Notes: generated by a model not told the origin, from the sequence alone. Counted from the first letter of the stretch, positions 20,134 through 28,467 are shown. The stretch is DNA of 64,000 nt from CBDCHC01 sp965277055 (GCA_965277055.1 OZ255703.1:1116001-1180000), one strand, 5' to 3'. Numbers and translations: made by a program.

Positions 20134-20812
20134 TACAAATACACCAATACAGGCGCATATCAGTCCGCTAAGTTATATTATTATTGCTCTTATTGTAGCA
20201 ATTGCAAGTAGTGCTACATTACTTATGTATGTTACGTATTTTGCCCCACAAACTACAGATAACAGCCAAATTATTGCTGCTAATATCAAATCATTAAGCA
20301 CTCAACTTGAAGAAATTGATGCATCTGTTAAACTCAATGCAGCGCGAGTAGATCTACAAGATAGACTTGAACCAGAACTCGTAACTGAATTTGTAAATGA
20401 CACTGAATTTTTAAATAATGTTGCAAGTTTAAAGAAAAAAATTATTAAACGCCGTTTGGAAAGTGAAGTTATTAAGTTAGAAAATGAAAAAATCGCCAGA
20501 GATAATAATGACAATAATTCTGACTATAGCAAAACGAATGAAGAAACACAAACTGCGCGAAATTTATTTGATATCTTAATGATTAATGCTACAAATAAAA
20601 CCGCTGTTATCCAAATTCAAGAAGATATTATCCCAGTGAAAGTTGGTGATAATGTTAGAGGCTTTGATATCACAAATATTACTAATGATAATGTAGTTGT
20701 TGTTGATTCACAAGGCGAACGCGAGATACTTACTCTGAATTATCTCACCAAACCTATTTATGATCAAGACACTACAACTGGAGAAGAAAATGTTCAAGAT
20801 GAAACTCAATAA
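20117..20812 (+). CDS. PilP/GspC-like inner-membrane protein
   Basis: I use the ATG at 20117; an upstream ATG in frame at 20069 would lie deep inside the previous gene. The 231-residue product has a membrane helix at about 18-42, a charged coiled-coil middle with a basic KKKIIKRRLE patch, and a C-terminal homology-region domain. That domain has NATNKTAVIQIQEDIIPVKV, then GD.V.GFDI and NDNVVVVDSQGE. The same pattern occurs in GspC and PilP, where the domain contacts the secretin N-domains. An acidic tail follows. This fits a connector between inner membrane and secretin. Confidence 0.68.
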   Translation: MVNQDNTNTPIQAHISPLSYIIIALIVAIASSATLLMYVTYFAPQTTDNSQIIAANIKSLSTQLEEIDASVKLNAARVDLQDRLEPELVTEFVNDTEFLNNVASLKKKIIKRRLESEVIKLENEKIARDNNDNNSDYSKTNEETQTARNLFDILMINATNKTAVIQIQEDIIPVKVGDNVRGFDITNITNDNVVVVDSQGEREILTLNYLTKPIYDQDTTTGEENVQDETQ

Positions 20813-21251
20813 ATTCTTAACTATACTACTTATGGCGTTCTCATTCTCGGCTATGAGTGCTGAGATTGTAGGCATTGGTCAAGTCGGTGATAAATATATT
20901 TATAAAATTAATGGTGTATTAGTATCACTTGGAGCAGGAGCTATTGTAGCAGGTTGTGAAGTTCGTGCTGGTAGTGGTCTTCGTTGTGATGATTCGTATT
21001 TAAATATTGATAATAATAAATCAGCCTTGGAAACACTTGAAGAAAAAATTGCGAAGATGAAAAAATTGGAAAATATGCACAATATCACCACAGATTTAGA
21101 AAATCAAATCTCAGATCTTTCAGGTAAAAACTCAGATTTAATTCAGGAAAATGAACACCTTAATAGTGAAATTGAGTCATTAAAACAAGGTATTGTGAAA
21201 CGAAACTCTACTATTAATCGTTTAAGTTCTATTCTTAATAGTAAAAACTAA
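20790..21251 (+). CDS. Exported small coiled-coil protein
   Basis: I chose the ATG at 20790 because GGAG sits 6 nt before it; it overlaps the previous gene by 23 bp. The 153-residue product starts with a Sec signal (FLTILLMAFSFSAMSA). A small beta domain follows (EIVGIGQVGDKYIYKINGVL) with two cysteines in CEVRAGSGLRCDDSYL that could pair, then a long coiled coil (about 80-150; DLENQISDLSGKNSDLIQEN). The first part echoes the PilP-type fold. I do not recognise a named family. It is probably a periplasmic accessory of the secretin complex. Confidence 0.6.
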   Translation: MFKMKLNKFLTILLMAFSFSAMSAEIVGIGQVGDKYIYKINGVLVSLGAGAIVAGCEVRAGSGLRCDDSYLNIDNNKSALETLEEKIAKMKKLENMHNITTDLENQISDLSGKNSDLIQENEHLNSEIESLKQGIVKRNSTINRLSSILNSKN

Positions 21252-21268
21252 ATTTTCCAGCTAGACTC

Positions 21269-21688
21269 ATGAATATCCGCACATATGCAATTCTGGTTGC
21301 ACTATGGTGTTGGAGTCCAGTGGTTGTAGCATTAAGCACCCAAAGCCTGTTAAAAGAGTATCAGGCAGTGGCTACATCAGCTGCCACGTATTATCAGCAA
21401 GTGGGATATTTACCCAGTTCTATCTTAGAGTTGATTGAACTTAATTTACTTACTGAGCAACAATATGAAAATATCAAACTCGTTGCCAATCAAGGGAAAA
21501 TATATGCTCATATTACCGCTCCAGTAGAACTCTTGAACGGCTTGCAAAACTATATTTTAGGGAGTGCCATTCAAAACGGTGTATTGATAGCACCGATTTC
21601 TTTAGATGCTCTAGATTTAGATAATAATACCACCACAAATACTACTACCATAATCTTTTGTTCAAATTTGTATTGCCCTGAGTATTAA
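21269..21688 (+). CDS. Exported small protein with pilin-like region
   Basis: This 139-residue protein has an N-terminal Sec signal (ILVALWCWSPVVVA). Its mature start, KEYQAVATSAATYYQQVGYL, then PSSILELIELNLLT, parallels the mature start of giant protein 2 (AAIRYFEDYEFWPQSLDELL). Both match the helix-then-Pro-Ser-x-x-x-L pattern of type IV pilin globular domains, but neither has a prepilin peptidase site. The C-terminus has a Thr/Asn run and ends CSNLYCPEY. It is the last gene before a new promoter, so it probably closes the operon. Function is unknown. Confidence 0.6.
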   Translation: MNIRTYAILVALWCWSPVVVALSTQSLLKEYQAVATSAATYYQQVGYLPSSILELIELNLLTEQQYENIKLVANQGKIYAHITAPVELLNGLQNYILGSAIQNGVLIAPISLDALDLDNNTTTNTTTIIFCSNLYCPEY

Positions 21689-21696
21689 ACTATAAT
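21668..21696 (+). promoter_or_regulatory. Sigma70-type promoter for the 21721 gene / trpF unit
   Basis: TTGTAT at 21668-21673 and TATAAT at 21691-21696 are separated by 17 bp. The site lies in the gap after the fibre operon and 25 bp upstream of the next ATG, so it probably starts a separate transcript. Confidence 0.6.
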
Positions 21697-21720
21697 AGTT
21701 AATTTACCAAATACATTGTT

Positions 21721-21903
21721 ATGCTACGTACCAGCGAAGTTATTATTGCTCATCCTGAAGTTAGTGATTTTGAAGACTTTATTACCGTGTTTAAAGAAGT
21801 TGCGAAAAATTCTCATGAGCGATTTTTGAAAATGGATGTCAAACCAGACTATCCAAACACTCCGGAAAACTGGGAAGACCGCATTGAAGCGGCATTTTAT
21901 TAA
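21721..21903 (+). CDS. Small hypothetical protein
   Basis: This 60-residue acidic protein (VSDFEDFITVFKEVAKNSHE, then DYPNTPENWEDRIEAAFY) has no signal peptide or membrane helix and is probably a small helical cytosolic protein. It lies 8 bp before the next gene and behind a good promoter, so it is likely real and co-expressed with the 232-residue protein and trpF. I do not recognise the family. Confidence 0.55.
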   Translation: MLRTSEVIIAHPEVSDFEDFITVFKEVAKNSHERFLKMDVKPDYPNTPENWEDRIEAAFY

Positions 21904-21911
21904 AAGGTATT

Positions 21912-22610
21912 ATGGGATTTAAATATTTAAACAAAGCACAAAATGTATTTGACGCAGATGATGGCGAAGATTTTCATACTTCTAGCGAGCAACTTGAAGC
22001 ACGTTTAGAATACTTTACTAATGCACTGGCGAATACTCCAGAAGTAGATATTGAAAATCGTATTAAAAATTTATGCGAAATAGCATTTTTACAAGTTGAT
22101 AGATACAAAGGACAAGATGCGTGGGACAAAGCATTTGAGGCCTTTAATCTTTCTATTGAGCACCAAAGATGGGAAGATGCGGTAATTAGTTGTGATGCTA
22201 TGTTTTTATCCGAAGGTCCAGAACATCTCAAAGCACTTGCTCATGGCATTTGGCTTGGAGTGAGCTTTCCGATTGATCCAGAAGTAACGATTGCACTCTT
22301 ACAACACTTGATTGAAGAGTCGCCAAAAGAAGCCGACACTAGAGCAATAGCTGCTGCTTCAGCACATTATATTACTTCAGTGCGTTGTGGGAGTGATGAC
22401 GATTTGACCTTTTTTACTCAACAAATGCTTGCTAGTGTAGCTGATAGTCATTCTCATGTTACTGACCAATCAACCTTTGATGTATGGTTTAAAACATTAG
22501 GGTTAGATAACCCAGATAATTTTTTACCAAAACTCTCAGGTGCACTTAATCTCTTAGTAGAAGAAAATTGGTGGTTTGATAGAGATGAAATTCGCTCACA
22601 TATGAACTAG
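21912..22610 (+). CDS. Conserved-looking hypothetical cytosolic protein
   Basis: The product has 232 residues, is acidic and all-helical in appearance, with no export signal. Distinct stretches are EGPEHLKALAHGIWLGVSFP, ESPKEADTRAIAAASAHYI and a C-terminal ENWWFDRDEIRSH. The tryptophan-rich end and regular helices suggest a folded scaffold or regulatory protein. The small gene upstream ends 8 bp before it, and trpF starts 8 bp after it. I cannot assign a function. Confidence 0.6.
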   Translation: MGFKYLNKAQNVFDADDGEDFHTSSEQLEARLEYFTNALANTPEVDIENRIKNLCEIAFLQVDRYKGQDAWDKAFEAFNLSIEHQRWEDAVISCDAMFLSEGPEHLKALAHGIWLGVSFPIDPEVTIALLQHLIEESPKEADTRAIAAASAHYITSVRCGSDDDLTFFTQQMLASVADSHSHVTDQSTFDVWFKTLGLDNPDNFLPKLSGALNLLVEENWWFDRDEIRSHMN

Positions 22611-22618
22611 CTCTAGGC

Positions 22619-23227
22619 GTGACTAAACTCAAAGTATGCGGACTCACCAATGTTGCTAATGCTCTAGCAGTAGCTCATGAAGGAGTAGATGCTATCGGGC
22701 TTAATTTTTACATAACTTCCCCTAGATGTGTTTCTATAGAGGTAGCCAGAGAAATTTGTCAAACGTTACCCCCTTTTATTACCAGAGTAGGGCTTTTTGT
22801 TAATCACACTGAGGCAGAAGTAGAAAGGGTGTTAGATACTGTGGAACTCGATATATTGCAATTTCACGGTGATGAATCAGTCAAATTCTGTGAATCATTT
22901 GATTATCCATACATCAAAGCTTTAGGAGTAGATGTTACCACGCAAATAGCACAATATGCACATACCTATAGTAGTGCCAAAGCGCTCCTGCTTGATGCTA
23001 AAAGTGAGTATTTCGGCGGAAGTGGCACTACTTTTGATTGGAGTCTTATTCAGGATTTACCATTACCAATTATTTTAGCAGGGGGCATTACCCCAGAAAA
23101 TGCCGCAAAGGCAATACAACAAGTACAGCCGTATGCATTAGATACCGCAAGTGGGGTAGAGTCAGGTATAAAGGGTATTAAAAATATTGACAAAGTGCGT
23201 GCCTTAGTAGAAACAATACGAAGTTAA
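22619..23227 (+). CDS. trpF: Phosphoribosylanthranilate isomerase
   Basis: TrpF converts phosphoribosylanthranilate to carboxyphenylaminodeoxyribulose phosphate in tryptophan synthesis. The 202-residue (beta/alpha)8 barrel starts with KVCGLT, which carries the catalytic Cys, and contains GLFVNH and ILQFHGDE. The phosphate-binding end has ILAGGITPENA and DTASGVESGIKG. The start codon is GTG at 22619. trpB lies elsewhere in the window (45691), so the trp genes are scattered. The gene ends 2 bp before the convergent prfB. Confidence 0.93.
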   Translation: MTKLKVCGLTNVANALAVAHEGVDAIGLNFYITSPRCVSIEVAREICQTLPPFITRVGLFVNHTEAEVERVLDTVELDILQFHGDESVKFCESFDYPYIKALGVDVTTQIAQYAHTYSSAKALLLDAKSEYFGGSGTTFDWSLIQDLPLPIILAGGITPENAAKAIQQVQPYALDTASGVESGIKGIKNIDKVRALVETIRS

Positions 23228-23229
23228 TC

Positions 23230-24324
23230 TTATTGTTGTTGCTTGAGTGCTTCTTCGATAAACGAAGTGAGTGCTCCGTCTAATACTGCTCCAGTATTAC
23301 GATTTTCCACCCCAGTACGCAAGTCCTTAATGCGACTATCATCTAATACATACGAGCGAATTTGTTGTCCCCAGCCGATATCTGATTTGGAATCTTCTAG
23401 TTCTTGCTTTACTGAGTTTTGCTTGTGTTGCTCTAACTCATACAATTTGGATTTGAGTTGCTTCATAGCTTGGTCTTTATTAGCGTGTTGACTACGCCCA
23501 TCTTGACACTGCACTACAGTATTGGTAGGTACGTGTGTGATACGCACCGCACTATCAGTTTTATTTACGTGTTGCCCGCCTGCACCAGAAGCACGGTAGG
23601 TGTCAATGCGTAAATCAGCAGGATTAATATCTATGGTGATAGTATCATCAATTTCAGGAGAAACAAAAACCGAAGCAAATGAGGTATGGCGTTTACCATT
23701 GGCATTAAAAGGCGATTTACGTACTAAGCGGTGAATGCCAATTTCAGTTCTGAGCCAGCCAAAAGCATATTCACCTTTTGCATGAATAGTTGCAGATTTA
23801 ATACCTGCTACTTCACCTGCTTGGACTTCTAATAGGGTAGTATCAAATCCTTGTGCTTCACAGAAGCGTAAATACATCCGTAAGAGCATTTCTGCCCAAT
23901 CTTGGGCTTCGGTACCACCTGAGCCTGATTGTATCTCAATATAGGCATTATTAGCGTCCATTTCGCCATTAAACATTCGTTTAAACTCTAAAGCTGCAAT
24001 ATGTTGTTCGCATGTAGTGAGTTCTGTAGTAATAAGTTCTATGCTATCACTATCATTTTCCGCTTCAGACAAGAGTAATAATTCATAATTATCTTCTAAG
24101 GTAGAGCGTGCATTTATAATAGTGGCAATTGTTGATTCAAGTGAAGTTTTTTCTTTAGTGACTTGCTGAGCATAAGATGCATTATGCCAAAGCTCTGGGT
24201 TTTCTAACTCTCTGAGTACCTCTTCTAGGCGGAGTTGCTTACTTGGAATATCCAGATACTCATGCATAGCCTGCAAACGCTCTTGCAGGGTAGTGATAGT
24301 ATGTAGTAGAGGGGCGATTTCCAT
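23230..24324 (-). CDS. prfB: Peptide chain release factor 2
   Basis: RF2 terminates translation at UGA and UAA. The 364-residue protein carries the stop-codon-recognition tripeptide SPF (in VRKSPFNANGKRHTSFAS) and the catalytic GGQ loop (RASGAGGQHVNKTDSAVRI). The start is placed at the ATG at 24324; an upstream GTG would lie inside a terminator hairpin. Most bacterial prfB genes need a programmed +1 frameshift around codon 25. Here the matching region reads straight through (MHEYLDIPSKQLRLEEV), so that autoregulation is absent. Confidence 0.95.
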   Translation of the reverse strand: MEIAPLLHTITTLQERLQAMHEYLDIPSKQLRLEEVLRELENPELWHNASYAQQVTKEKTSLESTIATIINARSTLEDNYELLLLSEAENDSDSIELITTELTTCEQHIAALEFKRMFNGEMDANNAYIEIQSGSGGTEAQDWAEMLLRMYLRFCEAQGFDTTLLEVQAGEVAGIKSATIHAKGEYAFGWLRTEIGIHRLVRKSPFNANGKRHTSFASVFVSPEIDDTITIDINPADLRIDTYRASGAGGQHVNKTDSAVRITHVPTNTVVQCQDGRSQHANKDQAMKQLKSKLYELEQHKQNSVKQELEDSKSDIGWGQQIRSYVLDDSRIKDLRTGVENRNTGAVLDGALTSFIEEALKQQQ

Positions 24325-24337
24325 AAGATTAGAGCGA

Positions 24338-24365
24338 CAAAAAAACCCCACGATGTGGGGTTTTT
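24338..24365. terminator. Strong hairpin between the cytochrome c4-like gene and prfB
   Basis: CCCCAC/GTGGGG with a 3-nt GAT loop is flanked by an A run on the left and TTTTT on the right, so it can terminate in either direction. It lies after the stop of the cytochrome gene at 24381 and only about 13 bp before the prfB ATG on the same strand. Confidence 0.85.
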
Positions 24366-24380
24366 AATAATAGTGCGACA

Positions 24381-25016
24381 TTAATGAAGTCCAGAAATAT
24401 ACTGTGCTAATGCTTTGATTTCATCATCAGTAAGAGACTGAGCAACATTTCTCATCATCGCTTCATAGTCATTTGCTCGTTCTGGTTTGTTATCATTCAT
24501 TTGAATATTTAATGAATGTTGGCGGAACATTTTCAACTGTGATTCAGTATAACTTGCATGCTGATGAGAAACTTTTGGAAATTTCGCACTCGGAATACCT
24601 AATCCCCTAGCACCATGACAAGCAATACATGCAGCAACTTTAGTTTCTTTTTTACCACCAAGATAGATTTTTTTACCTAATGCTAGCATTTCGGTATCTT
24701 CGGTAGCAACATTTGGTGAAGTTGTTTGACTGCTGTAATATGCTGCCAAATGTTTCATATCTTCATCACTCAAACTAGCAACAATACCCGCCATCAGTGC
24801 ATTATTGCGATTTCCCACCTTATAATCTTTTAGTTGTTTGTAAATATACTCTTGCCCTTGTCCTGCAATTTTCGGGAAGGTTGGTGCCATACTATTACCA
24901 TCTATGCCGTGACATGCGACACAGGTAGCTGATAGTGCTTTGCCTTTTTTAGGGTCAAATTCTTGTGCTATTACTGCACCAGATATCAACAGAATCGAGA
25001 AGAGGATATATTTCAT
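24381..25016 (-). CDS. Dihaem cytochrome c4-type protein
   Basis: The 211-residue precursor has a Sec signal (ILFSILLISGAVIA) and two haem-binding CXXCH motifs, CVACH near residue 32 and CIACH near residue 131. Methionine ligands probably come from the AGIVASLSDEDMKHLAAYYS-type stretches. The two similar halves are typical of cytochrome c4, a periplasmic electron carrier to terminal oxidases. A strong hairpin follows the stop. The next minus-strand gene upstream encodes a monohaem cytochrome, so the pair may work in one respiratory branch. Confidence 0.88.
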   Translation of the reverse strand: MKYILFSILLISGAVIAQEFDPKKGKALSATCVACHGIDGNSMAPTFPKIAGQGQEYIYKQLKDYKVGNRNNALMAGIVASLSDEDMKHLAAYYSSQTTSPNVATEDTEMLALGKKIYLGGKKETKVAACIACHGARGLGIPSAKFPKVSHQHASYTESQLKMFRQHSLNIQMNDNKPERANDYEAMMRNVAQSLTDDEIKALAQYISGLH

Positions 25017-25068
25017 TCTAACATTCCAAAAATAACATACTATAGCAAGAGAGATGCAAGTATAGAGT

Positions 25069-25108
25069 AAAAAAAATAGTCGATATTATACACTGCTATC
25101 GACTATTT
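25069..25108 (-). terminator. Rho-independent terminator of the monohaem cytochrome gene
   Basis: AAATAGTCGATA and TATCGACTATTT form a 12-bp stem around an 11-nt loop. Read on the minus strand, it is followed by a run of eight T, and it sits 25 bp after the cytochrome stop codon. Confidence 0.85.
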
Positions 25109-25133
25109 AATATCAGTAATTACTTATATAATA

Positions 25134-25433
25134 CTACTTGAGTGTCGCTAACCATTCTGCAATTGCTTGCTCTTTGCCAGCGGCAAGTGGTGCCATAGCG
25201 TTCATAGTTGCGTTTTTACGCTCACCAGATGCATATGCTTTCAGTTGAGCAACAGTGTATGCAACTTTTTGACCAGCAAGGTTTGGATTTACTGGCGCAG
25301 TACCAATACCATTATTTCCATGACATGCAGCACAGCCTAACGCCATATACGATGCTTTGCCATCTGGGTTTGCAACAGCAGAGGTGCTTACTAATGCACC
25401 TGCAATCATAAGTGTAGCAACTATTTTTTTCAT
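25134..25433 (-). CDS. Small monohaem cytochrome c
   Basis: The 99-residue precursor has a signal peptide (MKKIVATLMIAGALVSTSAVA) and one CXXCH (CAACHGNNGIG). The likely methionine ligand is in NATMNAMAPLAAGK. Size and motif order fit the class I cytochrome c5/c553 group, soluble periplasmic electron carriers. It has its own terminator downstream, so it is probably transcribed apart from the dihaem cytochrome. Confidence 0.88.
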   Translation of the reverse strand: MKKIVATLMIAGALVSTSAVANPDGKASYMALGCAACHGNNGIGTAPVNPNLAGQKVAYTVAQLKAYASGERKNATMNAMAPLAAGKEQAIAEWLATLK

Positions 25434-25477
25434 ATAACTTCCTTTTTTATTAAATATTTATGGTGAAATTGTACTCT

Positions 25478-25507
25478 TTGAGTGGTTAAAATACTCCCGT
25501 ATATTAT
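25478..25507 (+). promoter_or_regulatory. Promoter of engB
   Basis: TTGAGT (25478-25483) and TATTAT (25502-25507) are spaced 18 bp apart and lie 18 bp before the engB ATG. Confidence 0.5.
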
Positions 25508-25524
25508 ACGCTTAATATATATAA

Positions 25525-26115
25525 ATGCAAATTGACTTTCACCAGGCATCATTCTTATTATCTTGTCCATCTCTTGCTTCTGCTCCCGATGATATTGGGC
25601 GTGAGGTGATATTTGCAGGGCGATCTAACGCAGGAAAATCAAGTTGTATTAATACTTTAACTGGGCAAAGAAAACTCGCTAAAGTGAGTAAAACTCCTGG
25701 ACGCACCCAACATTTAGTATTTTTTGAATTAGGGGATGACAACAAATTAGTTGATTTACCCGGCTATGGCTTCGCTAAAGTACCAGTTGCTGTTAAGGAG
25801 AAATGGAACCGAGATATGAGCGAGTATTTTGCACAGCGTAAATCCTTAGTTGGAGCAGTACTCATTATGGATTGTCGTCACCCGTTAAAAGAATTTGACA
25901 AATTAATGCTAGAGTGGAGTGTACGCAGTGAACTACATACCCATATCTTGCTGACTAAGGCAGATAAACTGAGTAAAAATAATGCTAATAAAGTATTATT
26001 CAGTGTGCAAAAAGAACTTTCAAATGTCAGTGTTCAGCTGTTTTCTTCCCATACAAAAGTGGGGATAGACACCCTACATACCCGCTTAAACCAGATGTTT
26101 AGTTCATCGCAATAG
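25525..26115 (+). CDS. engB: Ribosome biogenesis GTPase EngB/YsxC
   Basis: This essential GTPase helps assemble the 50S ribosomal subunit. The 196-residue protein shows the G-motifs in order: G1 GRSNAGKSS, G2 TPGRTQ, G3 DLPGYG, G4 TKAD and G5 near SSHTKVG. Length is normal for the family. The gene converges with fabF (2 bp between stops). Confidence 0.95.
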   Translation: MQIDFHQASFLLSCPSLASAPDDIGREVIFAGRSNAGKSSCINTLTGQRKLAKVSKTPGRTQHLVFFELGDDNKLVDLPGYGFAKVPVAVKEKWNRDMSEYFAQRKSLVGAVLIMDCRHPLKEFDKLMLEWSVRSELHTHILLTKADKLSKNNANKVLFSVQKELSNVSVQLFSSHTKVGIDTLHTRLNQMFSSSQ

Positions 26116-26117
26116 TA

Positions 26118-27356
26118 TTATACTTTTGCTAATAAAATAGAACCGTTTGTTCCGCCAAAGCCGAATGAATTAGATATAGCATATTTAATATCTGCGTCAC
26201 GAGCAGTATGTGCACAATAATCAAGGTCACATGCTGGATCTTGATTAAAGATATTAATAGTTGGTGGAATAACGCCCTCTTTAATGGCTAGAGCAGTAAA
26301 TATCGCTTCAATACCCCCCGCAGCACCGAGTAAATGTCCAGTCATGGATTTAGTAGAACTCACGACCACATCACTACTATGCGTACCTAAGGCTAGTTTT
26401 ACCGCATCGGTTTCTGCTAAGTCACCTGCCAGAGTAGAAGTACCATGAGCATTGATATAGCTGATTTCATCTGGGTTCACTCCTGCATTGTTCATGGCAT
26501 TAGTCATGCATCTTGCCGCTCCCTCTCCACCTGGGGAAGGAAGGGTCATATGATGTGCATCTGAACTCATACCATATCCTTTGATTTCAGCATAAATTCT
26601 TGCTCCACGCTTTATGGCATGCTCATACTCTTCAAGTACCATAACGCCAGCACCATCACTGAGTACAAACCCATCACGATCAATATCCCATGGGCGAGAG
26701 GCTGTTTTCGGGTCGTCATTACGGGTAGAGAGTGCTCGCGCTGCACCAAAGCCACCTAGACCTAAAGGCGTAGCAGTAGTCATTTCAGCACCGCCAGCAA
26801 TCATCACATCTGCATCACCATACTCAATCAGGCGCATTGCATCACCGATATTGTGTGTACCAGTAGTACAGGCAGTTACAATGGCAAAGTTTGGCCCTTG
26901 GAGACCATATTTAATAGATAAATTACCACTCACCATATTAATAATTGCAGAAGGCACAAAAAATGGTGAAATGCGTCTAGGACCTTTTTCATTGCAGGTG
27001 AGTGCTGTTTCTTCAATTGTTTTTAGCCCACCTACGCCTGCACCAATGGCTACCCCGATGCGCGTGCGATTTTCATCTGTAATTTCTAAGCCACTATCTT
27101 CAATCGCATCAATCCCAGCAGCCACACCATAATGGATAAATGCATCCATTTTTTTAGCTTCTTTTGGTGAAAAGTATTTTTCTAGTTCAAAATCAGTTAC
27201 CGCACCGCCAAAGGTAACTGACTGGATAGAGGTATCAATAGATTGGATGTAATCAATACCACTCACTCCATTGGTAATATTATCCCATGCAGTAGTGACA
27301 GTAGATCCCACTGGAGACACAATTCCAAGGCCAGTAATAACAACTCTTTTTTTCAT
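26118..27356 (-). CDS. fabF: 3-oxoacyl-ACP synthase II (KAS II)
   Basis: FabF elongates acyl-ACP with malonyl-ACP in fatty-acid synthesis. The 412-residue protein shows the Cys-His-His active site: Cys in VTACTTGTH, His in INAHGTST and His in STKSMTGHLLGAAGG; the C-terminus has NSFGFGGTN. acpP lies just upstream on the same strand, the usual fatty-acid order, but a terminator hairpin separates them and may set the ratio of ACP to synthase. Confidence 0.96.
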   Translation of the reverse strand: MKKRVVITGLGIVSPVGSTVTTAWDNITNGVSGIDYIQSIDTSIQSVTFGGAVTDFELEKYFSPKEAKKMDAFIHYGVAAGIDAIEDSGLEITDENRTRIGVAIGAGVGGLKTIEETALTCNEKGPRRISPFFVPSAIINMVSGNLSIKYGLQGPNFAIVTACTTGTHNIGDAMRLIEYGDADVMIAGGAEMTTATPLGLGGFGAARALSTRNDDPKTASRPWDIDRDGFVLSDGAGVMVLEEYEHAIKRGARIYAEIKGYGMSSDAHHMTLPSPGGEGAARCMTNAMNNAGVNPDEISYINAHGTSTLAGDLAETDAVKLALGTHSSDVVVSSTKSMTGHLLGAAGGIEAIFTALAIKEGVIPPTINIFNQDPACDLDYCAHTARDADIKYAISNSFGFGGTNGSILLAKV

Positions 27357-27380
27357 AATATAAATATATGTGTACTAATA

Positions 27381-27418
27381 AAAAAGGACGCAGTGGGTTT
27401 CCCCACAGCGTCCTTTTT
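27381..27418. terminator. Hairpin between acpP and fabF
   Basis: AAAAAGGACGC pairs with GCGTCCTTTTT, with an inner TGGG/CCCA stem and TTT loop. It lies 15 bp after the acpP stop (minus strand) and 25 bp before the fabF start. It is symmetrical and could act in both directions; some read-through into fabF is likely. Confidence 0.85.
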
Positions 27419-27432
27419 AAATCAATTTTAAA

Positions 27433-27660
27433 TTAAGCGTTTGCTTCAACGTAATCAATGGCTTGTTGTACGGTAGTAATTTTTTCTGCTTCATCATCAG
27501 GAATAGTGCAACCAAACTCTTCTTCAAGAGACATTACTAATTCGACAGTATCAAGTGAATCTGCGCCTAAATCTTCGATGAAACTTGCGTTATTATCAAT
27601 ATCGCCACTTACATCAAGTTGCTCAGCAACAACTTTTTTCACTCTTTCTTCAATGCTCAT
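27433..27660 (-). CDS. acpP: Acyl carrier protein
   Basis: The 75-residue acidic protein has the phosphopantetheine attachment motif EDLGADSLDTVELVMSLEEE, with Ser at the expected position. It carries growing acyl chains for the Fab enzymes, including the adjacent fabF. Confidence 0.97.
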   Translation of the reverse strand: MSIEERVKKVVAEQLDVSGDIDNNASFIEDLGADSLDTVELVMSLEEEFGCTIPDDEAEKITTVQQAIDYVEANA

Positions 27661-27780
27661 ATATATCCTTAATTATATAAAAATAAAAAAGTATTTTATA
27701 GTAAAAAACCTAAGATGCAATATAATTTAGCTACTAATGAATATGAGATAATGCACAAGAGTAAAGTTTTAATACGAGAA

Positions 27781-28461
27781 TTATTGATAATGCGTTGGAT
27801 CAGCTAACCCCAGCGAAGAAAACCCTGCGCGTCTATAAGTACAAGAATCACATATGCCACATGCTTTTCCCTCTTCATCTGCTTGGTAACAACTCACAGT
27901 TTGGCTATAATCAAGCTCCAATTCAACCCCGCACTTAATAATTTCAGCCTTAGTTAAAGTAATCAGCGGAGTATGAATAGTGAGTTTGTTACCCTGTATC
28001 CCTGCTTTGGTTGCGAGATTCGCCATTGTTTCATAGGCACTAATATACTCTGGGCGACAATCAGGATACCCAGAATAATCAATTGCATTTACTCCGATAA
28101 ATATATCGCTTGCACTTAATGTTTCTGCATATGCTAGAGCAAATGATAAAAATATGGTATTACGGGCAGGTACATAGGTAATAGGAATATGTTCTGACTC
28201 TTGATACTTTGGTACTGCTATACTTCTATCAGTAAGTGCAGAGCCTTTAAAGGTATTAGGATTTAAAGTGATAATATGATGGTGTTGGCAATAGGTTGCT
28301 GCGAGCTGTTTAGCAGCATTTAGTTCTGCGATTTGTCGTTGTCCATAATCAAAACTCAGCCCATAGCATTCATACCCTTTATTATGAGCAATCGCTAAGG
28401 TAGTCGCTGAGTCTAAGCCCCCAGAGAGGAGAATAACTGCTTTTTTTAATGAAGTAACCAT
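27781..28461 (-). CDS. queC: 7-cyano-7-deazaguanine synthase
   Basis: QueC makes preQ0, the precursor of queuosine in tRNA, from carboxydeazaguanine with ATP and ammonia. The 226-residue protein has the PP-loop ATP-binding motif LSGGLDSATT near the N-terminus and the C-terminal zinc cysteines in CYQADEEGKACGICDSC. The start is 6 bp after the parE stop on the same strand, so it is probably co-transcribed with parE. Confidence 0.95.
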   Translation of the reverse strand: MVTSLKKAVILLSGGLDSATTLAIAHNKGYECYGLSFDYGQRQIAELNAAKQLAATYCQHHHIITLNPNTFKGSALTDRSIAVPKYQESEHIPITYVPARNTIFLSFALAYAETLSASDIFIGVNAIDYSGYPDCRPEYISAYETMANLATKAGIQGNKLTIHTPLITLTKAEIIKCGVELELDYSQTVSCYQADEEGKACGICDSCTYRRAGFSSLGLADPTHYQ

Positions 28462-28467
28462 ACTGAG

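Noticed and set aside
23243..23491. Plus-strand open frames opposite prfB, parE, secD and pnp
   Set aside because: They are shadows of well-supported genes on the other strand and show no domain or ribosome site.
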